Shown: positions 34,306 through 43,598 of the stretch, piece by piece | How the letters are laid out: the number at the start of each line of letters is the position of its first letter | Position numbering within the stretch: the stretch's first letter is position 1 | Source of the DNA: Chitinophaga varians | GTDB taxonomy: Bacteria; Bacteroidota; Bacteroidia; Chitinophagales; Chitinophagaceae | Length of the DNA: 64,000 nucleotides | NCBI RefSeq assembly: GCF_014529945.1 | Contig: NZ_JACVFB010000005.1 | Span: forward strand, 186,001 to 250,000 | Reading direction: 5' to 3' | The notes under the pieces: model-generated | Seen by the model: the letters and a program-made list of their open reading frames with translations, nothing else | Database searches by the model: none | Told to the model about the DNA's origin: nothing | Translations under genes and position numbers: made by a program

Positions 34306-35055
34306 CTATTGCATCACCAGTTTCACATAACGTTTGCGGTCGTGCGCAATGTCTTCATGAGTCTGGTAAATGGCAATCAGTGTGTTATTATCCACCCATC
34401 GAACCTCATCAATTCCGTATTCAGTCAGTTCGGGCGCTCCGACCAGCCGAATGTTTTTGTTATTGATTTCAAACAATTGAAATCCGTTGGGATTAAAACC
34501 GGCTTCTATGTCCATGCTGGGGCAGAGGAAGTATTTCTTATCGGGGGAAATAATGGGGGCTGTCCAGGTATACAGGGTATCGCCATTTTCCGGATTGAGC
34601 AGTTCAAATCCGTCTGCTTCATAATAGGTAGCGAAGATACCGTGCCGGTGTAATGCGGGATAGTAGCCTGCATAGCTATAGCGTACATAACCATCATCAT
34701 CTTCTGAATTATCGGTGCGTATTTTCTGTTCTCCGTTAGCCAGGTGAAACTCCAGTTGCTGGCCTACACGTTTTACATCCGTGTTTTTGGCAAGGGCATT
34801 TGTTTCGGAGGTGTCGCCTGAAAGTTGATAAGCCGGGTATTGTTCATAGGTAGCCTTGTCAATAAAGGATACCAGGAATTTTTTGTTGCCCGCCTGTATG
34901 GTATCGATATATCCCGACGCGGCGCTGGTATTGGCTTCCGGCTTAACACTGTCACGGGCAGCCTGGGTGCTGTCGGTAACGGATTGTTTGCCGCTGTTGT
35001 TACACGAATATATCAGGTGAACAAACACCATCAAAAATAGGATCCTTTTTATCAT
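34306..35055 (-). CDS. Lipoprotein, unknown function (propeller-like repeats)
   Basis: 249 residues from MIKRILFLMV, lipobox LIYSC with C18 lipidated. The mature protein has a Ser/Thr/Ala-rich spacer, then beta-rich segments such as APIISPDKKYFLCPSMD and DEVRWVDNNTLIAIYQTHE that resemble WD40/PD40-type propeller blades. No catalytic residues are evident. Confidence 0.72.
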   Translation of the reverse strand: MIKRILFLMVFVHLIYSCNNSGKQSVTDSTQAARDSVKPEANTSAASGYIDTIQAGNKKFLVSFIDKATYEQYPAYQLSGDTSETNALAKNTDVKRVGQQLEFHLANGEQKIRTDNSEDDDGYVRYSYAGYYPALHRHGIFATYYEADGFELLNPENGDTLYTWTAPIISPDKKYFLCPSMDIEAGFNPNGFQLFEINNKNIRLVGAPELTEYGIDEVRWVDNNTLIAIYQTHEDIAHDRKRYVKLVMQ

Positions 35056-35102
35056 AGTACGGAATTTAGGAATACAAATGTAGGTAATTATCATAGGTAA
35101 AA

Positions 35103-35729
35103 TTACCTGTTGGGTAAACGTAAGCCGTCTGCTTCGGTAAGGGTAAAATAATAGGCATAACCTGTCAGCATACCACTGAGAAACCCTGCCAGATGCGCGG
35201 CATTGTCGATGTCCTGTGAGAAGCCGGCCACCAGGAAATTCAACAGGATAAACAGGCTGATATAACCGAGAAAATTATGACGGGCAGCAGGAGGAAAGAG
35301 GCGGGTGGTGAGCAGCGCGAAAAATACGCCATAGATGCCGAAGATAGCGCCGGAAGCACCTACGCCCACCATGTTGCGGTGAAACAGGACGCTGGCATAA
35401 TCGGCTATCAATCCGGTTATCAGGTAAGCGATAATGAAACGGAGCGGTCTGATCACCCGCTCCAGAAAAACGCCGGCAATAAAGAGCCCTGTCATGTTGG
35501 TCAACAAATGCCACCAACCGGCATGTAAAAACATACTGGTGAGCAGGCGCCAATATTCACGATGGCCTACCGTCAGCGGCCAGTAATTGGCCCCCCAGTG
35601 TAATAGCTGCTCTCCATTGCCCCACCAGAGATTCATGCCGGCCATCACTGTCAGGATATACACCAGCACATTGGCAGCTATCAGCAGTAGGGTAACAGGC
35701 ATCTGTCTGAATAGGGTACGTTTATACAT
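35103..35729 (-). CDS. Rhomboid-family intramembrane serine protease
   Basis: 208 residues with six predicted transmembrane helices. The catalytic Ser126 is in GASGAIFG and His179 in DNAAHLAGF; H74 and N78 in HAGWWHLLTN are the oxyanion-hole residues. All key residues are present, so it should cleave transmembrane substrates in the inner membrane. Substrates are unknown. It is surrounded by lipoprotein genes on the same strand with short gaps (33 and 47 nt). Confidence 0.95.
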   Translation of the reverse strand: MYKRTLFRQMPVTLLLIAANVLVYILTVMAGMNLWWGNGEQLLHWGANYWPLTVGHREYWRLLTSMFLHAGWWHLLTNMTGLFIAGVFLERVIRPLRFIIAYLITGLIADYASVLFHRNMVGVGASGAIFGIYGVFFALLTTRLFPPAARHNFLGYISLFILLNFLVAGFSQDIDNAAHLAGFLSGMLTGYAYYFTLTEADGLRLPNR

Positions 35730-35762
35730 CCGTTAAAAGTTACGGATAATTCCCGAATAGAC

Positions 35763-36635
35763 TTATTGATAGATATAATCGAGGTTAACCTGTGTATCGG
35801 AGCCCAGTTTCGTATATCCTTCCGAATGGAGATGTACGGTTGCCCGCTGTGGATATCCGTCCTTATAGGCATAAAAGAACTGCACAGTGGTATTACGATG
35901 GTATTGCTGCGAGGTGTTTTTGTAAACAGCGGTTTGTTCTTCGTCCATCTTTATCAGGGTAGGATTATTGGTACTCACCGGCAACAGGAAAGTGGCCAGA
36001 TTGGGCAGCGGTGTTGGTGACAGCACCGGAGCAATACCAGGACCTAATACCAGCTGATTGGCCAGCGGCCGGAGGGGATTGATGGTATCATCCCATTCAA
36101 ACCGGGCGGAGCGTACATAAAAACCGGTGTCCTGATGTCTGCCGACGAGGGTGTCAGTACAAATGTTTTTCCAGTTGGGATTACCATTGGTATAGTTCCA
36201 GCTCATGGCCTGTGAAGAGTCGATGTATTTCAGGGCAGCAGGCATGCCTTTTTTCCAGGTGAGGCGGGCCAGGCGCAGCGGGGTGTTGTCTGCCCCGTAA
36301 TACTGCACTTCTGTGATATTGCCGGTATCGTCCCAGGCATTGACGGTGGCCTTTTGTACGATCGTTTTCTGTTGATGGCTTTCGTCTGCCGATTCCATGC
36401 AGGTGAGGCGATGGCGGCTGTCGTAGGTAAAGGTGGTGACGTTGGTGTCCTGATCGCTATAGTGTTTCACCAGTTTAATAAGATGCCCGGCCGAATCATA
36501 CTGAAAAGAATACTGCGGGATGTTGTCGCCGTGTATGGTAATGGCAGTCAGGCGTACAGGTGCCTTCTTCGCCTTGTGGGTACCGCAGGCCGTAAAAAGA
36601 ATGGGTATCAGCAAACAGTAAAGGTATTTTCTCAT
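35763..36635 (-). CDS. Lipoprotein with YD-repeat-like segments, unknown function
   Basis: 290 residues, lipobox LFTAC with C17 lipidated. The N-terminal half contains YD-like units (YSFQYDSAGHLIKLVKHY, TTFTYDSRHRLTCMES, WDDTGNITEVQYYG), as in many Bacteroidota lipoproteins of the DUF4595-like kind. The C-terminal half is beta-rich with no recognisable motif. Function not assignable. Confidence 0.75.
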   Translation of the reverse strand: MRKYLYCLLIPILFTACGTHKAKKAPVRLTAITIHGDNIPQYSFQYDSAGHLIKLVKHYSDQDTNVTTFTYDSRHRLTCMESADESHQQKTIVQKATVNAWDDTGNITEVQYYGADNTPLRLARLTWKKGMPAALKYIDSSQAMSWNYTNGNPNWKNICTDTLVGRHQDTGFYVRSARFEWDDTINPLRPLANQLVLGPGIAPVLSPTPLPNLATFLLPVSTNNPTLIKMDEEQTAVYKNTSQQYHRNTTVQFFYAYKDGYPQRATVHLHSEGYTKLGSDTQVNLDYIYQ

Positions 36636-36703
36636 ACAAATGGTGGAAATAGATGATGTATGAAAATACTAATAAGATTTGAGTTTTTCAGCGGTGGTAA
36701 ACG

Positions 36704-36737
36704 ACAAAAAAAATCCCGGACTGTCACCAGTCCGGGA
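36704..36737 (-). terminator. Terminator of the rpsF-rpsR-rplI operon
   Basis: Perfect 10-bp stem TCCCGGACTG / CAGTCCGGGA (36714-36737) with a 4-nt loop. On the minus strand a run of eight T follows. Confidence 0.9.
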
Positions 36738-36767
36738 AATATTTTATTCCGGTTGTCCGGAGAAATA

Positions 36768-37214
36768 CTACTCAGCTACTACTTCAAACTCCATTTCGGT
36801 TTCGTTGCCTTTACCGAAATCCAGGCGTGCTTTGTAAGTACCTAATTCTTTAACATCATCCAGGATGTGGATGCGGCGACGGTCAATTTCGTAACCTTTC
36901 TGTTCTTTGATCGCACGGGCAATCTGAACACCAGTAACGCTACCGAAGATTTTACCGGAAGTACCGGTTTTAGCGCCGATTTTAACAGGAGAAGCTTTCA
37001 GCACTTCCACCACTTTCGCGATTTCAGCCAGCAGTTTCTCTTCTTTCACTTTCTGCACTTTCAGGCGTTCCTGCAGTTGCTTCATGTTGGAAGGACTTGC
37101 TTCTACCGCGAATTTCTGCGGAATCAGGAAGTTCCTGGCGTAACCATTCTTTACGTTAACCAGTTCATTCTTCTGACCCAGGTTATCTACGTCTTGTATT
37201 AAGATAATTTGCAT
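36768..37214 (-). CDS. rplI: 50S ribosomal protein L9
   Basis: 148 residues. The N-terminal 23S rRNA-binding domain begins MQIILIQDVDNLGQK and contains VKNGYARNFLIPQKFA; a long connecting helix and the C-terminal domain (FGSVTGVQIARAIKEQKG) follow. Last gene of the operon. Confidence 0.98.
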   Translation of the reverse strand: MQIILIQDVDNLGQKNELVNVKNGYARNFLIPQKFAVEASPSNMKQLQERLKVQKVKEEKLLAEIAKVVEVLKASPVKIGAKTGTSGKIFGSVTGVQIARAIKEQKGYEIDRRRIHILDDVKELGTYKARLDFGKGNETEMEFEVVAE

Positions 37215-37220
37215 AACTTC

Positions 37221-37496
37221 TTACTTTAAAAGGTCAGTAACATAAGGCAATAAAGCCATTTGACGAGCTTTCTTAATAGCCTGGGCTACTTTACGCTGAA
37301 ATTTCAGGGAGTTACCTGTGATACGGCGGGGCAACATTTTACCCTGGTCGTTCAAAAATTTCTTCAAAAACTCACCGTCTTTGTAATCTACGTACCTGAT
37401 GCCCATTTTCTTGAAACGGCAGTATTTCTTCTGACGTTTCTCGGTTTTTACGGCTGTTAAGTACTTAATTTCTTGTTTTTTCGGTTTAACTGCCAT
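37221..37496 (-). CDS. rpsR: 30S ribosomal protein S18
   Basis: 91 residues. KKYCRFKKMGIRYVDYKD and LPRRITGNSLKFQRKVAQAI are the family core. The N-terminal extension (MAVKPKKQEIKYLTAVKTEK) is basic. Only six bases separate it from rplI and five from rpsF. Confidence 0.98.
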   Translation of the reverse strand: MAVKPKKQEIKYLTAVKTEKRQKKYCRFKKMGIRYVDYKDGEFLKKFLNDQGKMLPRRITGNSLKFQRKVAQAIKKARQMALLPYVTDLLK

Positions 37497-37501
37497 AATA
37501 A

Positions 37502-37852
37502 TTAAGCTTCAGTGGTTTTAGATTCTGCATTTACACCATGTCTTTTGCGGTTGTTGTACTCAACAGCGTGTTTGTCGAGCGCAGTGATCATGTGGCGTAA
37601 TACATTTTCATCACGGTTAAGCTGGATTTTCAGCTTCTCATTGAGGTCGGATGGCGCACTGTATTCCAGAACCAGGTACATGCCTGTAGTCTTTTTCCGG
37701 ATAGGATACGCCAGTGATCTTAATCCCCAGGGATTTTCGTGCGTTACATTTCCGCCGTTCTCTTTAACGAGGTCAGCGAATTTTTTCTGAGCCGCTTTGT
37801 ATTCGTCTTCAGAAAGCACAGGGGTAAAGATCACCATCAATTCGTAGTTCAT
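37502..37852 (-). CDS. rpsF: 30S ribosomal protein S6
   Basis: 116 residues from MNYELMVIFTPVL, the usual S6 start; the frame extends 24 codons upstream but through the promoter. RSLAYPIRKKTTGMYLVLEY is the family core. S6 forms a heterodimer with S18 on the platform of the small subunit. Confidence 0.97.
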   Translation of the reverse strand: MNYELMVIFTPVLSEDEYKAAQKKFADLVKENGGNVTHENPWGLRSLAYPIRKKTTGMYLVLEYSAPSDLNEKLKIQLNRDENVLRHMITALDKHAVEYNNRKRHGVNAESKTTEA

Positions 37853-37894
37853 AATTCCCTGTTTAAATGGTTTTAAATAAAAAAAATTGGAGTG

Positions 37895-37902
37895 CAAAGA
37901 TA
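37895..37902 (-). promoter_or_regulatory. -7 element of the rpsF operon
   Basis: On the minus strand TATCTTTG, an exact match to TAnnTTTG, giving a leader of about 35-40 nt. The -33 element is not clear. Confidence 0.5.
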
Positions 37903-38000
37903 CAGAACTATTGATAATTTCCACGTTCTGTTGACTTTTAATCCCTAAATATCTTGCCTTTTCTCTTCCTTAATGTATAAGTAACTGTAAATCAAAAAGA

Positions 38001-38035
38001 AAAAAGCCGCCCCAGCTGACTGGAACGGCCTTTTT
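38001..38035 (-). terminator. Terminator after the exported nuclease-fold gene
   Basis: On the minus strand AAAAAGGCCG and CGGCTTTTT close a hairpin with an inner CCAG/CTGG stem, followed by a T-rich tract. It lies between an octamer repeat at the gene's 3' end and rpsF. Confidence 0.85.
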
Positions 38036-38059
38036 AAGTATCAAAATATCAAAATGTTA
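38036..38059 (-). repeat. Octamer array at the 3' end of the nuclease-fold gene
   Basis: AAGTATCA, AAATATCA, AAATGTTA in 8-nt phase; the last unit contains the stop codon of the minus-strand gene. On the sense strand it reads (ATTTTGAT)2 directly after the stop. No mirrored arm is seen beyond the terminator. Confidence 0.65.
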
Positions 38060-41000
38060 CCGGTTGATCACAATCTTCGTTACCTGTACATCCAAACCCG
38101 ACTGAATCCTCAGGAAATAAACACCCGCCGGCAACTGGCTCACATCCAGCGCCCTGGTATTTTGACCCTTGATCAGGGTAGTTTGTTCCTGATGACGAAC
38201 TCTTCCCTGCATATCTATCAGCTGTATGGCGGCAGGACCGTTCTTGCTCCAGTCGATCCAGTATTGCAACTGATGGCCCAGGATACACCACCATAACCGC
38301 AGCCACAGATCTTTTCCGGTCAGCATGACCGTTTTCACCGGACTATATTTGATGCTGCCATCCAGTCCCTGATATTTTATCCGATACAGGGCAATGCCTG
38401 GCCATGGTGACTCATCATACCAAAGATATTGATGTGCCTCCCCGGTTGTACCATGGGCGGCCACAGTGTCTACCGGGGCAAAATGTATCAGGTTACGGGA
38501 ACGCTCTATCACAAAGGAACCACTATTGATTTCATAAGGTGTGTTCCAGCTCAGTTGCACTTTGCCACCATCCACTTTGGCGTCGAAGCTGTTCAGCGGC
38601 AACGGATTAGCCAAAATGCGAAGATCATAACGGCTCAGCACCGGATAGTGGTCGGTGGTGGTAGAGCTGTAGCTGCTCACCAGCTGCTGCACCTGCTGCA
38701 TTACTTTGGCAGAGGCCGGCAGGTACGCCACCCCGGTTTCGTCAGATCCGATTACGTTGTCGATCACGGAAGAGAAACTGGCGGTAGAACGCTCCCCCGC
38801 AAGGCTCAACGGTAAGGTCAGCGGCTTGTAATGCAGGGTGTCGTTCATAAAATCAATATAAGAGGTTGTCGTGTCCGGCGCTCTTTCTGTGGTAATGGTC
38901 CGCGCCAGATCATCGTTAAAGTCACCCAGCATGATCAGGTTATTATAAGGATACTGCGCATCCAGGGTGTCTTTCAACTCTTTGGCGCCGTTTTTCCGGC
39001 GGTCCCACGAAACCAGCTTCTCCGCTTTGGTACCGGTATTGGCCTTGGCATGCAGCAGTATAAAGTTGATACGGGCAGAGTCATTATCCAGTTTGGCGGT
39101 AGCCTCCATCAGATAAGGGAAGCGGCCGGACGACCAGTTATAATAGGCGTTGCTGCTGCCACCCTGACGCAATACGCCATAGGTGCGTATTTTACGGATC
39201 ACGGATGTTTTATAGACAAATGCCAGTTTTTGTGCCAGCGCATAATCCACGTCGGTAACACTATCGGCATAAGAACTAAAATCTGACATGACATAGCTGT
39301 AGCCGGGCAACTGGCTAACGACCGCCCGGAAGCGGGCGGTGTCCACCACTTCTGCCAGTGCGAAAATATCGGCATCCAGATATTGCAGGATGCGGGTCAC
39401 ATTGGCCTGCTGCAGACTGTCATTGGCAGGGTTTTGCACCGGACTGCCAAACCATTCTATGTTCCAGTTCACTACTTTCAGGGAACGGAGGGAAGTACCG
39501 CTCAATCGGATATGGCTGTCGGCAAAGCCGGGCGCGTTGAATGCCAGGGTGCCGTTGTACGCAGTGTTGGCGGCGGTAGGTGTAAATTTCACCCACACCT
39601 GCTGCGGACCGGCGCTGAGCGTGGCCAGCGGAATAGTCAGTTGTGTGCTGTAGTAATTGCTGTCGGCAGATAAGCGGAAACCAGCCGGCGCATTGATTTG
39701 CAGGTCACCGGTAAAGTCGTTGGCCCAGTAGCTGACCTGCTGTGGGGTGGACTGCTGTCCGGATTTTACATAATCAAAGTCGATGGCTGCCGGGCTGCTC
39801 GTAAGGGTCGGTGCCGGCGCAGCGGTGGTATCTTTTACGCTGAAGTCGTCGACCGTCCAGCGCGCTGCCTGCTGCGTGGGAGAGGAGGTATATACAAAGG
39901 CGACGTATACGTTCGCTCCTTTGTAACCCGCGAGGTTGATGCCCTGACTGGTAGTCCAGACGTCACTGCCGGTTGCGGGAAAGCGACCGTTCAGCGTATG
40001 CCATGTGGCATTGCGGGGATCGCCGCTGCCGCTATAGTCGGTAGATACGCGCAGCGCAAGACCCGGACCGGTAAATGCAGTGCGACTGCTGAAACGTAGC
40101 AGGGGTACCTGGAAACCGCTCAGGTCAAAGGCCGGTGATATCAGCCAGTCTTCATTGTCCTGGGCGCCGCCACTATAACCGTTGATTTGTACGCCGTTAC
40201 TGTTATTTTGTCCGAAAGTAGTGCAGGCCCATGTCTGTGCGCCGGTTACACTGTATTGCGTAAAGCCGCCGCTCAGGGTGGTGCTGCCTGTGGGCGCACA
40301 ATTGTTAAAATCGAAGCTCAGCTGTTGTGCGCCAGTGCTGAAATGCCACTGGCTACTATCGGTAATGCCGGCAAAGACATTGCCGGAAAGGTCCTTCACC
40401 AGCGCGCTGTCGGCAGTGATATAATAAGTGCTGTAGGGACGCAGTATTTTATTCAGCGTAAGCTGATTATTGTTAATGCTCAGCGCCGGGTGACCAATAG
40501 CGAAAGTATCGGTATGTCCGTTGCTGCTGTTGTGCAGATAAAGGCTGCCCTGACTGGCGGCAACGTTTTCACTGAAGGTAATCTGCAGTGGCGTGGAGGG
40601 TGATACATCAACTGATTGATTGGCTGGCGCCAGGCTGTTGATAGTGGGGGGCGTGAAGTCGCCGCCGGCGCCTTCCACGGAGATATTGTCTGCCGCAAAG
40701 GAAGGTCGTGAGCCGCCGCCGCTGATCTGCCGGTTTACCCAGCGCAGCTGCACCAGCGGCTGGTTGTTACAGGCTGCCGGCAGGATGATGCTGATATGCT
40801 GCAGCTGTTGCGGTTGCGTGATACCAGAGCCTGTCTGCGTAATGGTGTTGTTCTGGTAGGTGGTGCCGCTGATATTAATGAAACTACCGGTATCGCCTAT
40901 ACGATATTGCAGTCCCATTTCATTGATGCGGGTGTTAGTGGTGCCATCGTACGGATTCCTGATGGTCATGGCGTCGTAGCTGACCGTGACATTGATCTGG

Positions 41001-41344
41001 CCGCTGGTGTTAACGGCAAGCACCAGTGAATTGTCTACCGAGCCGCTGTTCAGAAAGCCCAGCTTACCGCTGTAGTTGTATACGCCATTGGCCGTGCCGG
41101 AGGCGCTGCCGTTGGGCGTCAGTGCCTTATCGGCAGAAGGGGCGGCAGTGTTGAAGTTACTGCCGGGAGCGCCGCTCAGCGTCCAGCCCTGCCATCCGTC
41201 AGGATACACGGTGGAAGAGGCCGACAAAGCGTCAAAATTCTCCTGGTAAGGCAGCAGTCGCGGCTGCGGCTGACTTTGCGCCGAAACACGATGACTGTAA
41301 ATAAGGCTCAGTAAAAGAAAAAGATAGCGTAAAGGTCTACTCAT
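38057..41344 (-). CDS. T9SS-exported endonuclease/exonuclease/phosphatase-fold protein
   Basis: 1095 residues. A signal peptide is followed by a beta-sandwich region to about 225 and an SbsA-type Ig-like domain (about 230-335, SPSTPLQITFSENVAASQG). A second choice-of-anchor-like sandwich spans about 345-505, then an Ig-like linker. The EEP catalytic domain is at about 622-900: NWNIEWF near 626, LAEV, LLHAK near 763, GDFND near 805, TTDHYPV near 896. The last 75 or so residues (LPAGVYFLRIQSG, VTKIVINR) are a type A sorting domain for type IX secretion, so the protein is displayed or released outside the cell. Extracellular DNase is the simplest role; a phosphodiesterase on other polymers is possible. 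Confidence 0.87.
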   Translation of the reverse strand: MSRPLRYLFLLLSLIYSHRVSAQSQPQPRLLPYQENFDALSASSTVYPDGWQGWTLSGAPGSNFNTAAPSADKALTPNGSASGTANGVYNYSGKLGFLNSGSVDNSLVLAVNTSGQINVTVSYDAMTIRNPYDGTTNTRINEMGLQYRIGDTGSFINISGTTYQNNTITQTGSGITQPQQLQHISIILPAACNNQPLVQLRWVNRQISGGGSRPSFAADNISVEGAGGDFTPPTINSLAPANQSVDVSPSTPLQITFSENVAASQGSLYLHNSSNGHTDTFAIGHPALSINNNQLTLNKILRPYSTYYITADSALVKDLSGNVFAGITDSSQWHFSTGAQQLSFDFNNCAPTGSTTLSGGFTQYSVTGAQTWACTTFGQNNSNGVQINGYSGGAQDNEDWLISPAFDLSGFQVPLLRFSSRTAFTGPGLALRVSTDYSGSGDPRNATWHTLNGRFPATGSDVWTTSQGINLAGYKGANVYVAFVYTSSPTQQAARWTVDDFSVKDTTAAPAPTLTSSPAAIDFDYVKSGQQSTPQQVSYWANDFTGDLQINAPAGFRLSADSNYYSTQLTIPLATLSAGPQQVWVKFTPTAANTAYNGTLAFNAPGFADSHIRLSGTSLRSLKVVNWNIEWFGSPVQNPANDSLQQANVTRILQYLDADIFALAEVVDTARFRAVVSQLPGYSYVMSDFSSYADSVTDVDYALAQKLAFVYKTSVIRKIRTYGVLRQGGSSNAYYNWSSGRFPYLMEATAKLDNDSARINFILLHAKANTGTKAEKLVSWDRRKNGAKELKDTLDAQYPYNNLIMLGDFNDDLARTITTERAPDTTTSYIDFMNDTLHYKPLTLPLSLAGERSTASFSSVIDNVIGSDETGVAYLPASAKVMQQVQQLVSSYSSTTTDHYPVLSRYDLRILANPLPLNSFDAKVDGGKVQLSWNTPYEINSGSFVIERSRNLIHFAPVDTVAAHGTTGEAHQYLWYDESPWPGIALYRIKYQGLDGSIKYSPVKTVMLTGKDLWLRLWWCILGHQLQYWIDWSKNGPAAIQLIDMQGRVRHQEQTTLIKGQNTRALDVSQLPAGVYFLRIQSGLDVQVTKIVINR

Positions 41345-41549
41345 AGATTAGATTTAAAATGAAAGAGGGGTATCAGATTCAGTATTTTGGTAATCTAAAT
41401 CTACTAAATTGCGGCCGCCTGAAAATGTTTTTATATGATTTATATGTTAATTTAGGGAGATTTATAATATTATTTTTTTATCGAATGTTGTTGTGGCTGT
41501 GATGACTGCTGTTGTATATCGGGCAAAATTTTATACGAAGATTGACATC

Positions 41550-41582
41550 TTGTCAGCTATCACCCGGCTGGCATATCGTTTG
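41550..41582 (+). promoter_or_regulatory. Possible htpG promoter
   Basis: TTG at 41550-41552, 21 nt, then TATCGTTTG at 41574-41582, which is the -7 consensus with one extra base. It lies 31 nt before the ATG. No CIRCE-type heat-shock operator is visible. Confidence 0.35.
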
Positions 41583-41613
41583 AAAAAAGTGAACAGAAAA
41601 AAATCAGATATCA

Positions 41614-43446
41614 ATGCAAAAAGGAGCAATACGTGTTCAAACGGAGAACATTTTCCCCATCATCAAAAAATTCCTCTACTCAGACCATGAAATCTTTATC
41701 CGCGAACTGGTAAGCAACGCGGTAGATGCTACACAGAAGTTGAAAACCCTGGCCAGCGTTGGTGAATTCAAAGGAGAACTGGGCAACATAGACATTGAAG
41801 TAAGACTGGACAAAGAAAAAAAGACGATCACCATCGCCGATCATGGCGTGGGCATGACTGCTGAAGAAGTAGATAAATACATCAACCAGGTAGCTTTTTC
41901 GGGTGCGGAAGAGTTTCTGAAGAAATATAAAGGCCAGGAAAACGGGACCAACATCATTGGTCACTTTGGCCTTGGTTTTTACTCATCTTTCATGGTGAGC
42001 AGTAAAGTGGAAATCTTCTCCAAATCGTGGAAAGATGGCGCTGCGGCTGTACGCTGGGAATGCGACGGTAGCCCGGAATATGAACTGGAAGAAGTAACCA
42101 AGGAAGAAAGAGGTACTGAGATTGTGATGCATATCAACGAGGAAAGTGAAGAATTCCTGGACGAAGGCCGCATCCGTTCTATCCTCACCAAGTTCTGTAA
42201 ATTCCTGCCGGTACCGGTTAAATTTGAAGGCCAGCAGCTCAACAATACAACACCTGCCTGGACTAAAAAGCCAAGTGAACTTACCACGGAAGATTACCAG
42301 AACTTCTACAAAGAATTATATCCCTTTGCAGAAGCACCGCTGTTCTGGATCCACCTCAATGTGGATTATCCGTTCAATCTCACCGGTATCCTCTATTTCC
42401 CCAAAATTACCAAGAGCTATGAAATACAGAAAGATAAAATCAACCTGTATTCTAATCAGGTGTATGTGACCGATGAGGTGAAAGATATCGTACCGGAATT
42501 CCTGATGTTGCTGCATGGTGTGATCGACAGCCCGGACATCCCGCTGAACGTAAGCCGCAGCTACCTGCAGGGCGATCCGAACGTAAAGAAAATCAATGCC
42601 CACATTACCAAAAAAGTAGCGGACAAACTGGACGAAATGTTCCGTAACGACCGTAAAGGTTTCGAAGAGAAATGGGAGTCCATTGGCCTGTTCGTGAAAT
42701 ACGGTATGATGACCGATGAAAAATTCATGGACAAAGCCAACAAATTCCTCGTACTTGAAAACGTGGATGGTGGCACTTTCTATACCCGCGAAGAATATAA
42801 GACTGCCGCCGAAGCGCTGCAAACCAATAAGGAAGGCAAACTGGTAATCCTCTACGCTACCAATCCGGTGCAGCAGGACAGCTATGTTCAGGCCGCCAAA
42901 AACAAAGGTTTTGTAGTGGTTAAAATGGAAACATTGGTGGATTCAGCTTTCATCAGCAACATCGAAGCGAAATGGGAAAACGTACAGTTTACCCGCGTAG
43001 ATGCGGATATCGCCGATAACCTGATCGACAAGGACGAAAATAACAACACCGTCCTCACTGCTGATCAGGAAGGCAAACTGAAAGAGATCTTCACCGCACA
43101 GGTAACACAGCCCAACATTAAAGTGGAACTGAAAGGCCTGAATGCTGAATCGCAGCCGGTAATTGTTACCCGTCCTGAATTCATGCGTCGTATGAAAGAT
43201 ATGGCCAGCATGGGCGGCGGCGGTATGAGCTGGTACGCTGCCATGCCAGACGAAATCAATATGACTGTCAACGCCAATCACCCGGTATACCTGAATATCC
43301 TGGATGAAAAAGACAATGCATTACAGGAAAAACAAGTGAAGAACCTCGCTGATCTGGCCCTGCTGTCTCAAAACCTGCTGACAGGCGCCGATCTGACCGC
43401 CTTCGTTAACAGAAGCGTGGAATTGATGGCCAATGCAAAAAAATAA
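41614..43446 (+). CDS. htpG: Molecular chaperone HtpG (Hsp90)
   Basis: 610 residues. The N-terminal GHKL ATPase has FIRELVSNAVDATQKL near 29-44, IADHGVGMT near 70 and GHFGLGFYSSFMV near 113-125; the middle and C-terminal dimerisation domains follow. Cytoplasmic ATP-dependent chaperone. It stands alone, with its own terminator. Confidence 0.97.
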   Translation: MQKGAIRVQTENIFPIIKKFLYSDHEIFIRELVSNAVDATQKLKTLASVGEFKGELGNIDIEVRLDKEKKTITIADHGVGMTAEEVDKYINQVAFSGAEEFLKKYKGQENGTNIIGHFGLGFYSSFMVSSKVEIFSKSWKDGAAAVRWECDGSPEYELEEVTKEERGTEIVMHINEESEEFLDEGRIRSILTKFCKFLPVPVKFEGQQLNNTTPAWTKKPSELTTEDYQNFYKELYPFAEAPLFWIHLNVDYPFNLTGILYFPKITKSYEIQKDKINLYSNQVYVTDEVKDIVPEFLMLLHGVIDSPDIPLNVSRSYLQGDPNVKKINAHITKKVADKLDEMFRNDRKGFEEKWESIGLFVKYGMMTDEKFMDKANKFLVLENVDGGTFYTREEYKTAAEALQTNKEGKLVILYATNPVQQDSYVQAAKNKGFVVVKMETLVDSAFISNIEAKWENVQFTRVDADIADNLIDKDENNNTVLTADQEGKLKEIFTAQVTQPNIKVELKGLNAESQPVIVTRPEFMRRMKDMASMGGGGMSWYAAMPDEINMTVNANHPVYLNILDEKDNALQEKQVKNLADLALLSQNLLTGADLTAFVNRSVELMANAKK

Positions 43447-43551
43447 TATGTCAAGATAAGGTGAAGTAACATTCTTTCTTTTTTTCACTGAATTCTCACT
43501 TCCTTTGTAAGCGTTCAACCCAATTTGGAGATAACCTTATACTTATAAAGC

Positions 43552-43583
43552 AGTCCCCTGGCAGCCATGCCAGGGGACTTTTA
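43552..43583 (+). terminator. Intrinsic terminator after htpG
   Basis: Perfect 12-bp stem AGTCCCCTGGCA / TGCCAGGGGACT with a GCCA loop, then TTTTAGTTT. It ends about 16 nt before the start codon of the next gene, so it can also act as an attenuator for that gene. Confidence 0.85.
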
Positions 43584-43598
43584 GTTTACTGTAGTTAT

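Noticed and set aside
37853..37900. Autoregulatory S6:S18-binding leader before rpsF
   Set aside because: The leader is short and AT-rich, without the CCG-bearing stem-loop expected of that motif.
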